From Xenopus tropicalis (lineage: Eukaryota > Chordata > Amphibia > Anura > Pipidae): a DNA stretch of 64,000 nucleotides. This document shows, piece after piece, positions 43,272 to 54,655 of the stretch. The stretch lies in the NCBI RefSeq assembly GCF_000004195.4, contig NC_030678.2:130787104-130851103 (forward strand). The letters are read 5' to 3'. The number at the start of each line of letters is the position of its first letter. Positions within the stretch are counted from its first letter, which is position 1. The notes under the pieces were generated by a model. That model was not told the origin of the DNA. It saw only the letters and a list, made by a program, of their open reading frames with translations, and did not search any database. Made by a program: the position numbers and the translations under genes.

Positions 43272-45515
43272 TTCAGCAGTTCTATCCCAGAGATCCAGAC
43301 CTCAGAATTTTCGTTATCCCGTGGCATTTTTCTCAAAACACTTTCTTCTTCCAAAAGAAAGTATGATGTTTCAGATAGAGAACTTTTGGCAATCAAAGTA
43401 GCCTTTGAAGAATTGCACCATTATTTGAAGGGTTCTCCTCATCACATTCTCATCTACTCGGATCACAGAAACCTTGAGTATTTGAGTACTGCTGTGTTTA
43501 AGATCAAGACAGGCTCATTGGGCATTATTCTTTCACAATTCAATTTTTCAATACAATCACCTAACCACAGTCCCAAAACTATATATGGGAACTCATAAAA
43601 CTACTGATTTAACTAAGTGGTCCCTTTATTGGCCTGGAATGGTTAAAGGACAATGAAAGGTTAATATAAATTAAAAGTAAGTCTAAAGGCATTCTTTTTA
43701 AGTACTTACTGCATATCTAAATTCCCAGATCCCTGCTTGCTTCTCTGAGATATGGTGCTGGCAGCCTACAGCAGTGTGAAGACTACAGTGACATCACTGA
43801 AATCTCTCTCCCCTTCCTGTAGGCTGCCAGCGGCAGCCTTCCTATTCTCTGAGCATGTGTGTAACTTGATCCTGTCTGCTGTTCTGAGCTACTCATGCCC
43901 ACCAGCCAATCAGAAGCGGATCTGGCAGAGGGGAGGAGGGGGGGAATGAAACACATGGGCAGTATGAAGCAAGGAGGGAAAGGAAGGGAGAATACCTTTT
44001 TAGAGATGGCTGCCTGTTCTAGAAAAGTGTGACTGAGTAAATATTTGATTAGGTGAGCCAAAAGTGTGGCATTTTTACTAAACAATAGGAGGACTATTGG
44101 GCAGTATGCTTTTTAAATTTTGACTTGCATTCTCCTTTAAGGATTGTAACCGATATGTACTTTACTGTTTGTGCTCATTCCAAGGATTTGCACTCTAAAC
44201 AACTAGGCCAGCTCCATCTTTTGCCAGGCCCTGATTGACTTTGGGGTTCAGTATCTTTAGATTTTATTATGGAATTACCTCCTTCTCAAGATTACAATAC
44301 TATTTTTGTGGTAGCGGGCCAGTTATGCAAAATGGCACATTTTGTCCCCTAGTATTCCTTCTGTAGCGACCAAGTATTCATCAAGGAGGTAGTTCGTCTA
44401 CATGAAGTATCAAATGAAATAATCTCTGATCAATGTGTGCTATTCAATTCTGAATCTAATTTTTACATTGTTTCTCGTCTTAATAATTCGGTAAATTCTG
44501 CTATTAAACAAACTCAATTTTTTTGCCAATTTGGGGTTTCATCAACAAGTCCTTCTGAATTTTCCTAAAGAAGAGTCAGTGCCATCAGCTCAGGACAGAC
44601 TTTCTTTTATTGCCAATAATTTTCAGGTGATTTTATTAACCATGAAACAAGCTCAGAGGAATTTTTAACTTTTTGCTAATCACAGACATAAGAAGGATCC
44701 TGAATTTAAAATTGGGGAGTTAGTATGGTTGCTCATCATATCAAGCTGCTCTGTCCTTCTAAAAAACTTTGACAGAAATGTATTGGTCACTTTTCTATTG
44801 TCAAACAAGTGAATGAGACAGCTTTTAAGTTGAAACTACCTTCCTCTTACAAGATTCATCTCGTCTTTCATACTGCATATTAAACCCAGTGGTCAAGAAT
44901 CCTTTTGTGGAGAGATGTACTAAACCTCCTGCTCCTGTATTAGATAGTTAGAGAGTTGAAAAGGTTGAGGTTGAATCAATTGTTTGACTTTTAGAAGGCG
45001 AAGAATTCAGTTGCAGTATCTGGTTCAGTGAAAGGGTTATCCACCTCCTGGAAATCCACATGTGATGTTCACGCCTCTTTGCTTGTATGGAACTTTCATA
45101 GAACTCATCCTGAAAAACTTGCACCCAGATGCACCTCCTCGGACTGCGCCTTGGGGTGGCCATGTCAGGTAATTCATGCTGCTCACGCTAAGCCACTCGC
45201 TCTGCGTATGCATGTAAATTCAAGCTTTCCATTGCGTATCTTCTGTTGTTGTGCACCTGCCTTGCATTCTCACGCTCCTAGGGATGCATTGCGCGTAAAT
45301 AGATGCTGTGGCCTTCAGTCCAGTGACACTAATCAGCTCCTTTTCTGTGATTTCTAATTCTGTCCTGGCATCTCACACCTGACTTCGGCTTCTTCTTGAC
45401 CCCTTGATTGAGTTCCTGGTTTGATTTGGAGTTGTTCTTGGTTTCTTCTACTTGCTGCCCATCCTGACCTGTTTATGGACTTGATTATCACCTTGACCCT
45501 TCTGCCTGCTATCTG
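43272..45515 (+). pseudogene. Decayed Ty3/gypsy chromovirus pol 3' end
   Basis: Blocks in order, across shifting frames: RNase H (AVLSQRS near 43275, PVAFFSKH, then AIKVAFEELHHYLKGSPHH and IYSDHRNLEYLS at 43390-43490), the integrase WPGM block near 43631, integrase core pieces (LPPSQDY-like near 44275, an EVVRLHEVSNEIISDQ-like stretch near 44385), a stretch near 44760-44880 matching the C-terminal PCKKL/HLVFH region, and a chromodomain-like SWKSTCDVHASLLVWNFHR near 45045-45105. Many stops and shifts; no product. RNase H and integrase would remove template RNA and insert the cDNA. Past 45160 the T/C-rich TGACCTGTTTATGG sequence may be the start of the 3' LTR. The TTAA element at 43647-44136 splits it. 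Confidence 0.8.
43647..44136. mobile_element. TTAA-flanked MITE inside the gypsy integrase
   Basis: Ends AGGACAATGAAAGG and, complemented, AGGAGAATGCAAG, with TTAA at 43643-43646 and 44137-44140. The coding trace of the gypsy integrase continues on both sides when one TTAA copy and the insert are ignored, which confirms the borders. Kolobok-like. The mirrored frames at 43752 (plus) and 43783 (minus) are not genes. Confidence 0.82.
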
Positions 45516-45785
45516 CAAAATAAACAAAATATTATGAGCATAATCCCACCCAATGGATGATATGAAATGAATATTTGTAAGAATGTATGGTAAGATATCA
45601 ATAGTGGGAAAAAATATCACTTTGTTGGAACTTTCTAACAGACTCAGATCAATATTTAGATAACTTTTAAGGAGTAACTTCTTACATATTCTCTTTTACA
45701 TATCTTATTACAAGTTATGTTTTCATGATCTTCTCTTTCTAAAAATATGTAACTTGTGCAAAATACTGTACAAGTGTAATTTGTC
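45516..45785. other. No gene recognised
   Basis: AT-rich flank between the gypsy remnant and a hammerhead-tail repeat. Confidence 0.5.
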
Positions 45786-45875
45786 TCCCTTAGAAAGGTC
45801 ACTATTTGTGACTGAAACATTGGATTGTTTTCCCTTACAATAAATGAACTGTTTACATGACCCGATGACTACAAT
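45786..45875 (+). mobile_element. Hammerhead-tail repeat, plus strand
   Basis: CTTAGAAAGGTCAC, TATTT, GTGACTGAAACATTGG at about 45788-45823: a 5-bp stem, then GAAA. An ACAATAAATGAACTG box follows near 45838. Same layout as the minus-strand copy at 9196-9226 (AAAGGTCCC...GGGACTGAAA). Confidence 0.5.
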
Positions 45876-47939
45876 TTTATTTTATGGTTTGATTCTTTAC
45901 CTACACCCAGGAAAGTAGCTTTAAATAAAGCAATAATGCCCCTTGTATTAATATATATATATATACACAGATTTCAACATGCTTAATAAGCTTCTCATTG
46001 CACATTATTAAAAATGTAAGAAATAAAAAGTCAATGATTCTTAATTCTAGATTGTTTACAGAGGTTTGTGGTTATAAAGTGAATTAATGTCTGATTCCCT
46101 GGAGTTTTATGTTAATGGTTTAGCCATGCCTTTGTATCTAAATCCCAATTATACCTGCGGTATGTTAGAAGGGAGACTCCCAAGATAAACTTTGAATAAT
46201 TTAAACAGTTAAGCTGCTGCAACTTTACTGTTTAGATGAGAGTGCCAATGATTTTCTTTCTATGATGTGGTTTCCTGGGGCACACAAAGTTTAAATTAGG
46301 TCCTGCGAGTGAAACAAACTTTCACGCACGTTGCAGGCATACATTAACAAAGGGCTAGAAAATATTTTGATGGAAGTAGCTGCAAAATCAATATTCATTT
46401 TTTCAGTCATAGCAGGTAAGTTTAAGACCAACTGATATTAGATAAATAAAACAAATTCTGTACACATTTAAAGTTTGTTGACACCTTTTTGGCTCTGGCT
46501 TCAGAAGATGTAGATTTCTGCAGTATTTTCTGTTGTGGATACTAGTGATTATTTTTGCTAAGTATATTTTGGCAGTTCGCCAAAGGAAAAATACAAATAT
46601 TTATTAACAGTGATAGAAAACATATTCAGTCTAGTTCTGTATAAATATAAATTGCATGTGAGCATATATATTTTTCAAAGGGCCATAAAATATAATCTTA
46701 GCAGAAAATCTCTTTGCAGCCCTGTGTCCACCACAAAATTTATTAGGTTCACTTTGCTCCCTATACTCTGTTATGGATTTTACAATCCTTAACTTGGGTT
46801 TTAAGGACTACCAACAGCTCCTCCTTAGACCTGGCTGTCCTGCAATTGGAGCTTGCTTTCCAGATTGTTATCTCAGTGACTTCTCTGACAATGAACAGGT
46901 AAGTTCTGCTCTTACTTATGTTATGTGGTGGGGTTCTGTTCAGTTAAAAAAGTGCAGAGACACTACCTGAACTTTCAAGAGTAAATATAAATGTATTTTT
47001 TTCTTAAATATATATTTTTTTTGTTGAGTCAGGTATGTACCTGACTCAACAGGTTAGAAAGAAAACCATTCCATCACTGATCTCCTTTAGACTCACAGTG
47101 TAATGCAAATACTTCTTTACCTTGTTTCATTGTGAAGTGATATATTCTGGGACTTGAATTCTCTCTGCTTTCCAGGGAATCTGTGAACCACCTACTATAA
47201 TTATACATTCATATATGTGAAACATTCGATAGCACAGGAAAGGTTAAACTAGTAAATAATCCATAATGTTTGTTCTACATGTACATAAAACATTGTTTCT
47301 CATTTTTTTCTATTCAAAAATGAACCCAGAAACATAGAATTTATGTTTCTAGCACTCTGCAACTTTTTTTGACAGCAATGTACAGTCTACACTGGTGTCA
47401 GTTACACTTCTCTGCAGATAATTTAGAACTCCAAAGTTCTGAAGAAACAAATTAAGAAAGTGGGAAACTCCATACCACAACGGAATTGTGAGACAGATAA
47501 TAGGCCACAAGAGCACTCCAGTGTTTTTATATCAATTTGATAGTATTTACTCTTTATATTAATGCACAACTACTAACCAGGTTTTTATTAGTAAGAAATG
47601 ACTTCAATATGGGGCTGCTATATAATTGCACTGTAAAAATGCTATACAATGTCTGCCTAGTCATTGTGCCTCTGATATTACAGCAGGAACTTAGTAATTG
47701 TGATAAGGAATGTGGCATTGTGAATACAAAAAAAATGGCAATGTGTGCTAATTTATTGCACTTTGCACCTTTTTTGCACTTATACATGTTTCTCCCCACT
47801 CCATTGTGTTAGCAGTGACATATTCTTCATTCAGACACTGATTTGTAAGTGCCAGGATAAGTTTCCTAGATTGCAAACACAAAAAGTCCATACACTTACG
47901 GTTCCTCTTTGTAAACTCAGTCCATAATCCATTGGTGCA
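45876..47939. other. No gene recognised; one perfect palindrome
   Basis: AT-rich. A (TA)n tract at about 45949-45966. The only sharp structure is the palindrome at 47023-47050. Frames of 60-91 codons (46610, 46773, 47537) show no domain. Confidence 0.5.
47023..47050. repeat. 28-bp perfect palindrome
   Basis: GTTGAGTCAGGTA, TG, then its exact complement TACCTGACTCAAC. It follows a T-rich stretch. It contains TGAGTCA and TGACTCA, AP-1-type sites, one on each side of the dyad. Origin unknown. Confidence 0.9.
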
Positions 47940-48110
47940 GATCCTCCAGATGCACCTGGCTAGGTGCCTATAACAATAAGAACATAAGGAGAAAAGGAAA
48001 TGGACACAATATGATTTGCTGGTGTAAAAAAATACCCCCAACCCGTTTATTGCGGAGTGCACATACAGACCAAACGTTTCAAGGGCTTCATGCCCTTAAA
48101 ATCAGTAGAA
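47940..48110 (-). mobile_element. Hammerhead-tail repeat, minus strand
   Basis: On the minus strand 48070-48106 reads CTGATTTTAAGGGC, ATGAA, GCCCTTGAAACGTTTGG: a 6-bp stem and intact GAAACG. CGCAATAAACGGG follows near 48052 (complement) and GGTGCATCTGGAGG near 47950. The first box is CTGATTT. Confidence 0.5.
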
Positions 48111-48667
48111 AAAGTACACACTTTTTCCACTGATGAAGAGGGTGTGAAATTTCCTAGATTGGCTGGAAATGTTTTTATAATTTTAAGAACTCTTGACCCT
48201 TCTCATATGACAATAGGTACATCTTCTGAACCTTGCCTGCTTCCAACCATTTAATAGTTCTTTGGGAGTGATATCCCAGTGGTCCATGAATTACATGAGG
48301 CAAAAAATGTTCTTTATTAGGCCATTAAACACATTAAGTAATGCAGGGGCAGAGCCCAAATATCAGACACAAATGAACAAGTTTTTTATGAACACTGTAG
48401 CATATTTTAACAGAATTCCAACTTAATTGCTGGGATGTACTAAAAACCTATATGATATACCAGTATGGGATATCCATTTTGGTAAATCCCTCACAAGCAG
48501 AGACACACAATTTTTTGGGTTCAGATTGCATAACTTCTAGCAGGTGGTGTTAAAAATAGCATTAGTGCCCAATCCATTGTAGCTATTGAAGCAACCCTCT
48601 AACAAAGAATTAAGTTTATGCGAGGTCTTGGCCAACAAAGACTCCAGGGTGTTAATGCATGCACTTG
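48111..48667. other. No gene recognised
   Basis: AT-rich. Nothing assigned. Confidence 0.5.
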
Positions 48668-48671
48668 TTAA

Positions 48672-49558
48672 AGGAGAAAGAAAGGTAAAACCTAAGTAAG
48701 CTTATACATACCTGTATATATATATATTATAGACAGAAAGGTCTATGTAAATACAGCCATAAGCACTTACAGGAACGCTGCACTGAGTTCTCTGTCAAAA
48801 GATTAGTTGTGTCTGTTTTCCTCTGCCAGAGACAAGCAGCTCTCTCTCCTGCTCCCCCCTCCCTCAAGAATGCTAAGAACTAACCCCCCCCTTAGGAATG
48901 TGGATCTGAGCCAATCAGCAGGAAGCTGACTCATAGGGGCACATTCACTAATCCACGAACGTCCGAAAAGCGTGCGAATACGTTTTTTTTTTAATGATCG
49001 GTATTTTTCGATTTTTTTCGTAAATTGTCGCGACTTTTTCGTAGCCGTTTCGCTGAGTACGAAAGTTTCAGATTCATTCAAGCTTCAGTATCGTGACTTT
49101 CCTTGGGCCAGGTTGGAGCTGCAGAGTGCCATTGAGTCCTCTGGGAGGCTCAATACGAAAAAGTCATGACAATATACGAGCAAGTCGTCACGGCTATGAA
49201 AAAATCGCGACAATTTGCGCAAGTCGTAACGGCGACGAAAAAGTCACGACAATATACGAAAAAGTCTTGACAGTGACGAAAAAAATCACAAAAAATACGA
49301 AAAAGTCGCAAAATGTTAGTTTCCAATCCGATTTTTTCCCATTCGGATTCGGGGATTAGTAAATGTGCCCCATAGTCTTACAAACTGAGCATGTACTCCG
49401 GTGTCGGTGCTGGAGTGAGGCATCATGGGAACTTTCTTCCTGTTCGGCTTCTGATCATCTGAACACGAGAAATATGGGGAGACATAAGGGCACTATTGAG
49501 ACAACTGAAGGTATGCCTGCAGCTTGAGATTAACTCTTTATTAGCCTTTCCGTCTCCT
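48672..49558. mobile_element. Kolobok/T2-like MITE split by another MITE
   Basis: Ends AGGAGAAAGAAAGGTAAAAC and, complemented, AGGAGACGGAAAGGCTAA; TTAA outside (48668-48671, 49559-49562). Without the nested element (48936-49371) it is about 450 bp. Its last 50 bp (GAAGGTATGCCTGCAG, TTTATTAGCCTTTCC) are shared with 56631-56778, so both belong to one family. Confidence 0.82.
48936..49371. mobile_element. GGGGCACATT MITE nested in the Kolobok-like element
   Basis: Ends GGGGCACATTCACTAATCC and, complemented, GGGGCACATTTACTAATCC, with ATA outside both ends (48933-48935, 49372-49374). The interior has repeated CGAAAAAGTC(A/G)(C/T)GAC units on the right half and their complements on the left. Same family as 58147 and 58482. 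Confidence 0.8.
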
Positions 49559-49562
49559 TTAA

Positions 49563-50245
49563 TGCATGCCTGAAGTGATGTATTGGCACAAATAGCAAAT
49601 GATCATGTATGGGTGCAAGTATCTGTATAGACCAAATCAACACATGCTCATCCATTTTGCTTTTTACTGCACTCATAAATGAGCCTTCAACTATTTATAT
49701 GACAAGTTAACATTGACACTATAATCCAGATGATTAATATTGCCATCAAACTACCTTTCTGCTTATAACAAGGTAATAAACTCTGCAATCTATAAATAAA
49801 ATTAGCTTAATTAAAAAATATGTAATTACAAAATGTGATAATTTAGTTGTCTGGCAATTTCCGAAAGCAAAACAATATTATCTCTCATTTGGATTTTTTG
49901 TTTTATAGATCTGGATACTGAAAGCTAACAGTATCTCTATGCCAGCAGAAATAAATCAGATCTGCCAGAATGTTCTTATTATTTATTATTTCAAAATTAT
50001 TTTGTAAATTCTGGTTTACTACCAAAATACATCCTTATTGAGTCTCTTTAAATTGCATTAAATGCAAGCAACAGTGATAGGGCCTCTTCTGGTCCCTAAC
50101 TTGTGCATTTAAGTTGCACACCCACAATTACACCCACAGCGCTGGTTAATGTAGGGGTGAGCAGAAGGTCTCTGCACTACTACTGCACAGACTGCAGTGA
50201 AGGCCAGGGGAACAGATGACATAGTAAGTTGAGGCACTGCCTGCG
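49563..50245. other. No gene recognised
   Basis: AT-rich. Nothing assigned. Confidence 0.5.
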
Positions 50246-50249
50246 CTAG

Positions 50250-50400
50250 AGAAGAGGCCTTTTAGGGGATATATGATATATAAGGGAACAATAGTATAAA
50301 TAATCTGGTACTTTATTAACCAGTGGATCCTTCCAGCAGACACAAAGGCATGCATTCAGAATTAAAATGAGAAAAGTCTTTATCTTAAATTGTGGAATTT
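50250..50400 (+). mobile_element. CR1-type LINE 3' fragment
   Basis: GATCCTTCCAGCAGACACA, GCATGCATTCAGAATTAAAA and AGTCTTTATCTT parallel 5535-5600 (GACCCTTCCAGCAGATGTGA, GGCATTCATTCAGATC, GTTCCATCTT). This corresponds to the C-terminal coding edge of the element. Confidence 0.5.
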
Positions 50401-50607
50401 TCTTCTGGCAATTGTTCTGGCACAAACGTTAGAGAGATGGTTGCATGCCATATTAGAAAACAAGAAAATACAAAGTTACTGTAATTAAATTGTGCAATTC
50501 CAGAGCATTGAAGAACTAATAAGAGCACATTATGGCAAAGCAAAGGTCTTTGCATGAGCTGATCTTCAAACTGTGATCCATTTAAAACAAAAAAGCAGAC
50601 ATTACAT

Positions 50608-50690
50608 TACATTACATTAACATTTATTTATAAATCGCCAACATATTCCGCAGCGCTGTACAATAAGTGGGTTACATACATTGGACATAC
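50608..50690 (-). mobile_element. L2-type LINE 3' tail, minus strand
   Basis: Complemented, it reads CTTATTGTACAGCGCTGCGG, AATATGTTGGCGATTTATAA, ATAAATGTTAATG(TAATG)n. GTACAGCGCTG followed by TTGGCG and a short tandem tail is the L2 3' end, which terminates in microsatellite-like repeats rather than poly(A). Compare 54440-54655 on the plus strand. Confidence 0.65.
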
Positions 50691-50839
50691 AGAGTAACAT
50701 ATAAAGCAATCAATAACCGATACAAGAGGTATCTTGCCAATTACATTATTCCATTCCATAGTGTTGGAGAACTACTCAGTTACCTGCTATCTGAATGGTG
50801 TGCAAGTAAGGAAATGGGTAGGGGTGAGAGGGAGGATGC

Positions 50840-51055
50840 CTATGTTCCTTACTTTGCCTGCTCCTCATAAATACAATGCTGCTGAAAACAGACAGCACTG
50901 TATTTACTGGGGAAACCACAGGTCTCTGTGCTCTGAAACAGACTGCAAAGACCTGCAGCAATATAAATGGAATGTAAATCAGGGTGCAGAGTGCAAAACA
51001 AAGGAACCTGTCTTTTGCATTTGGTATCCTGCCTTCCACTTTTTTTTCTATTCTT
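50840..51055 (+). repeat. Dispersed repeat, copy 1
   Basis: Shares GGTCTCTGTGCT(C/T)TGAAA, GAC(T)GCA.AGA.CTGCAG and GGGTGCAGAGTGCA words, in order, with 59130-59345. Class unknown, no termini seen. Confidence 0.4.
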
Positions 51056-51605
51056 GGTTTTCCCATAGTCATTTTTAGGTGAAACAGGAAATAATTTATA
51101 TCTTTGCATTGAATTCTAAAATGAAAAATATTGTTTATCAGTCTACTTTGCAGTAAAAAATATTTTGGATGAGGTTTTTGTATTCTTTTATTTTAATGGA
51201 GAACTATACATTCTCAAAGGGAAGCCCGGTACAGCATTTGCCAACTTTGCCGACTGGTTCATTGCCAGGCAGGGGTTAATAGCTGGGCTTAGTTGTGTAG
51301 CATTGGGGTCTGGAACATAAGTAATTTGAACCGGGAGCAGATAGGGAGGTTGTCCATTTTTGGAGTCGTATCCACCCATCCTTTGTTACCCTTTGTGTTA
51401 GTTGTCACAACTGTGGCCATGGTTACTATGATACAGGCTAAGTTTACCCAAAAAGGTGAGTATTCTGGGACTATAATAGGCAAGGGTTTAAAGGAGTATA
51501 GCACTTTGTCACAGACAGGCAGCGTGTCCCTTGCAATGGAGACAGTTTATTGGCAGTGCCAAGTTTAGCAAGTTCCCATCTTATTTAGTGGAAGATGGTT
51601 TTAAT
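51056..51605. other. No gene recognised
   Basis: Overlapping frames at 51188-51568 on both strands mirror each other and have no domain, apart from a hydrophobic VLVVTTVAMVTMI stretch that could arise by chance. Confidence 0.45.
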
Positions 51606-52330
51606 TAGAGATGTAGCGAACTGTTCGCCGGAGAACTAATTCGCACGAAAATCGGGTGTTCGCAAGTTCGCAAGTTCGCGAACTTTTAGCAAAGTTCGCA
51701 ATTTTGGGTTCGCCTTAGCTGGAGCCAAATTTTGACCTCTCACCCCAGAGCCAGCAGATACATGGCAGCCAATCAGGCAGCTCTCCCTCCTGGACCACCC
51801 CCGGACCACTCCCTTCCATATATAAACCGAAGCCCAGCAGCCATTTTACATTCTGCCTGTGTGTGCTTGATGAGTTAGCATAGGGAGAGAGCTGTGCAGG
51901 GGTTTGAGGGACAGTTTAGGTAGCTTTGCTGACTAGTAATCTACTTTCTACTGCTCTGTATGTAGCTGCTGTGGGCAGCTGTCCTGCTGATCATCTGCTG
52001 TAACCCAATAGTCCTTGTAAGGACTGCTTTTATTTTCTGATTACTGTTACTCTTCTTTTCATTGTGTACTGCAGCTCCGTCTGTGTGTGTTTGCTACTGT
52101 AATTTATAGAGCCCAGTGCTATTAGTCTAGCTGTGTTGGGGACTGGTGTGCTGCTCCTAGTAGTTCACCCCCAGCACCAACCAGAAATTTAAGTTACTGT
52201 TCTTTAATGTGTCCAGTGCTGTTTGCTGTCGCTGAGCGATGTTTTTCCACCAGCAATAATATATTCCGTATCCACTACTAATGTTTCCTCTCTAAGAGTG
52301 ATGGGTGGTGCTATGTAACATATAACCTTG
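51606..52330 (+). mobile_element. Left part of a larger hAT element with promoter-like region
   Basis: It starts TAGAGATGTAGCGAAC, identical to the terminus of the hAT MITEs at 56011 and 59781, with the same GTTCGC-rich first 120 bp. Instead of the short T-rich centre of those MITEs it continues with CCAATCAGG (CCAAT-type) and CCATATATAAACCG (TATA-type, about 51818) boxes, 25-100 bp apart, followed by a leader-like stretch. No right terminus and no transposase follow. It may show what the autonomous parent's 5' end looked like. Confidence 0.6.
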
Positions 52331-54435
52331 GTTGAAGCATGTAATCCTGCATACCCACCATGCTGAAGGGCACAAGCAGCCGGTGTCAATGTTACTGTTA
52401 ATATATTTGTTAACAACACTGTTATTATGTACCTGTTATTTATATTTATAGTCATGCATTTTTATTGCTTATGTCATGTAATAAAGTTGTGGGCAATATA
52501 AATTCCAACGAGGAATAAGTTGTACGTGGTAATTATTTCAGGCCGGTAGTTTGGGGAGAGGGGAAGGTAATGTGCTTGGCCCTATCCATGTCATGAATGT
52601 AGATATTAATAAATATTGCTATTTAACATCTGTTACCAGGAGCCACCATTTTATTCTGTTCTGCGTGTCAGTCAGATTACAGAGACAGGAAATAATACAG
52701 GATCTAACTGTAACATGAAGGAGTGCAGGAAAACAAAGCTCTGTGCATTTATTGACTTGTTTTATTTATTTATTGATCTAAGCCAATAATGCCTTCCCTT
52801 AGTATGTATGTAAAAGCCTCATACAATCAAGATGAGCAGACTATAGTATTAAAAAATCAGAATTTCCATATGGGTTTATACAATGGTACATACTATTTGT
52901 AAACATATTTTTCCATTAAAATACTTTATATTAAACTGTGTTTTGCACTTGTATTCTTTACGCCCGGGCTCTCTTTGTACAACACCATCAAGGAATGGAT
53001 AGCACACATTAATCAACTCTATACAATATTCAGTTATGAAACTATTCCGGTATGTTCTTTATAAAAGGCATACTATCTATGTATTTCGAATAAATGCAGC
53101 TTCTAGGCTCATACACCTCACCAGTAGTTGCTTATGCTTTCCACAACCATCTGCTGGTTCACATGCACCTTATCCTTTTCATGTATAGTTCATATTCCTC
53201 GTAAATAGATAAATATCAGCATTCTTACAATTAACTTATGCCATATCTTACTATATTTTCAGCTACTAGGTAATTTGTTGATAACAACAACTTACACGTT
53301 ATATTGCCCACAATCTTTGTACTTTATTTGACTATTTTCTAGTTTGGAGGCACTTTTATTACCTGTGCACCAATGTTTAAACTTAGCAATTTAAAGGATT
53401 TCCGCTATAACCATCCTCAGGTCAGCACATAAGAGCCATATAATGGCTATAAATATTCCTCAAGAGAGCCTGATAGCCTCTGAAAGGATTGTAATAGCTA
53501 TAATAAATGAATAATACAACATGAAATGGACAAGTTGCCATGAAAATGGCAAATGAACATGGCTGTGATTGCACTGCTTGAAAGATAATTGACTGTTTTA
53601 TGCATCCAGAAAATCTTAACAGTTTACTGCAATCAGCAAACTTTATGGTGTGAAGAAATAGCTTGCTGCAGGAGTTTACTCGATAGACAGGAAACTGTAA
53701 TAAAAAAAAAATCAATGCTTAATTGTATGTGTGCTTCTTGACTAATCTAAAGAGAACATGAAATGCATAGTGCAACAATATAAAGCTAAAAAATGTACAG
53801 GAATTCAGACAATAAGTATTGGGTAAAATGATTTATACAATATAACTCATATTTAATATTTATTTAACATTATATTTGTATTGTACATATGTTATTATCA
53901 TGTATGTATGCCACAGCATTGTAAATAATGAATCAAGGCATAAGGGCTCATTTACTAACAGAAGTGGTCCTGACCTAAAATGGACACAATGCTGTGTGCA
54001 TATTGATGCTATTCATTTAAAGTATTTATGTCCAAAAATTTGCCTTACACTTCTGCGGAGTTGCACTGAGCGCCCATTTCTTTTACCCCCCACTTATGAA
54101 GAATTGAGGAGAGTCAGTGATGGTTTTGGAAAAGTGGACAAATGAAAGAGGAGTAGCAGCATGGTCAGTCAAGTGGAACATCATTTTGACATTATACAAT
54201 AAGAGTGTAAACCAGGATCTTTCTAGCTTAGTGGTGAGGTAGGGTCAGTATTTTTTACCTGTACAGGAAAAAGGGCTGAAAGGGAAAGGGGATTATTTCT
54301 GAATGTCTGAATTAGTATACACTTGCAACTGAAGTCAGGAACATGGTAGTACTTTGCAAAGAAGGACGTTGTGTAAGGTAAAAAAGAAGGGAGTTTAGTA
54401 TGGTCCTGTCAATTATTAATTCAGTGGAGAGTGCT
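52331..54435. other. No gene recognised
   Basis: AT-rich. An AAGGGCTCATTTACTAACAG word at 53944 resembles a MITE end, with no partner found. Frames of 97 (53422 minus) and 89 codons (53876 plus) have no motif. Confidence 0.5.
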
Positions 54436-54439
54436 CAAC

Positions 54440-54655
54440 ATCTACTTGCTTCCTAGTAAGCTCTATGGGGCAGGGGCCTCAATCCTCTTGTCTCTTGAAA
54501 ACTTAGCCCTGTGGAACTGTACTTTTTATTTACTTGTATTCATTATTGTATTTATGTATCTATTATTGTAATGACCCCCTGTTTGTTTGTTTATTCATAT
54601 ATTTTGTACAGTGCTGAGTATATAAGTAGTGCTACATAAATAAAATAAAATATAC
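54440..54655 (+). mobile_element. L2-type LINE 3' untranslated tail
   Basis: AAGCTCTATGGGGCAGGGGC, CTCTTGTCTCTTG and TTGTACAGTGCTGAGTATAT, followed by AGTGCTACATAAATAAAATAA, follow the L2 3' end in order: the GGGGCAGGG box, the CTCTTGTCTCT box, GTACAG.GCTG and the final AATAAA repeats. No coding part is attached. Confidence 0.75.

Noticed and set aside
43386..43598. Domesticated RNase H gene
   Set aside because: The motif belongs to a decayed gypsy pol whose other parts follow with stops and frameshifts; there is no sign of selection.
48803..49359. Frames of 65-92 codons on both strands
   Set aside because: They lie within nested, self-complementary MITEs and mirror one another.
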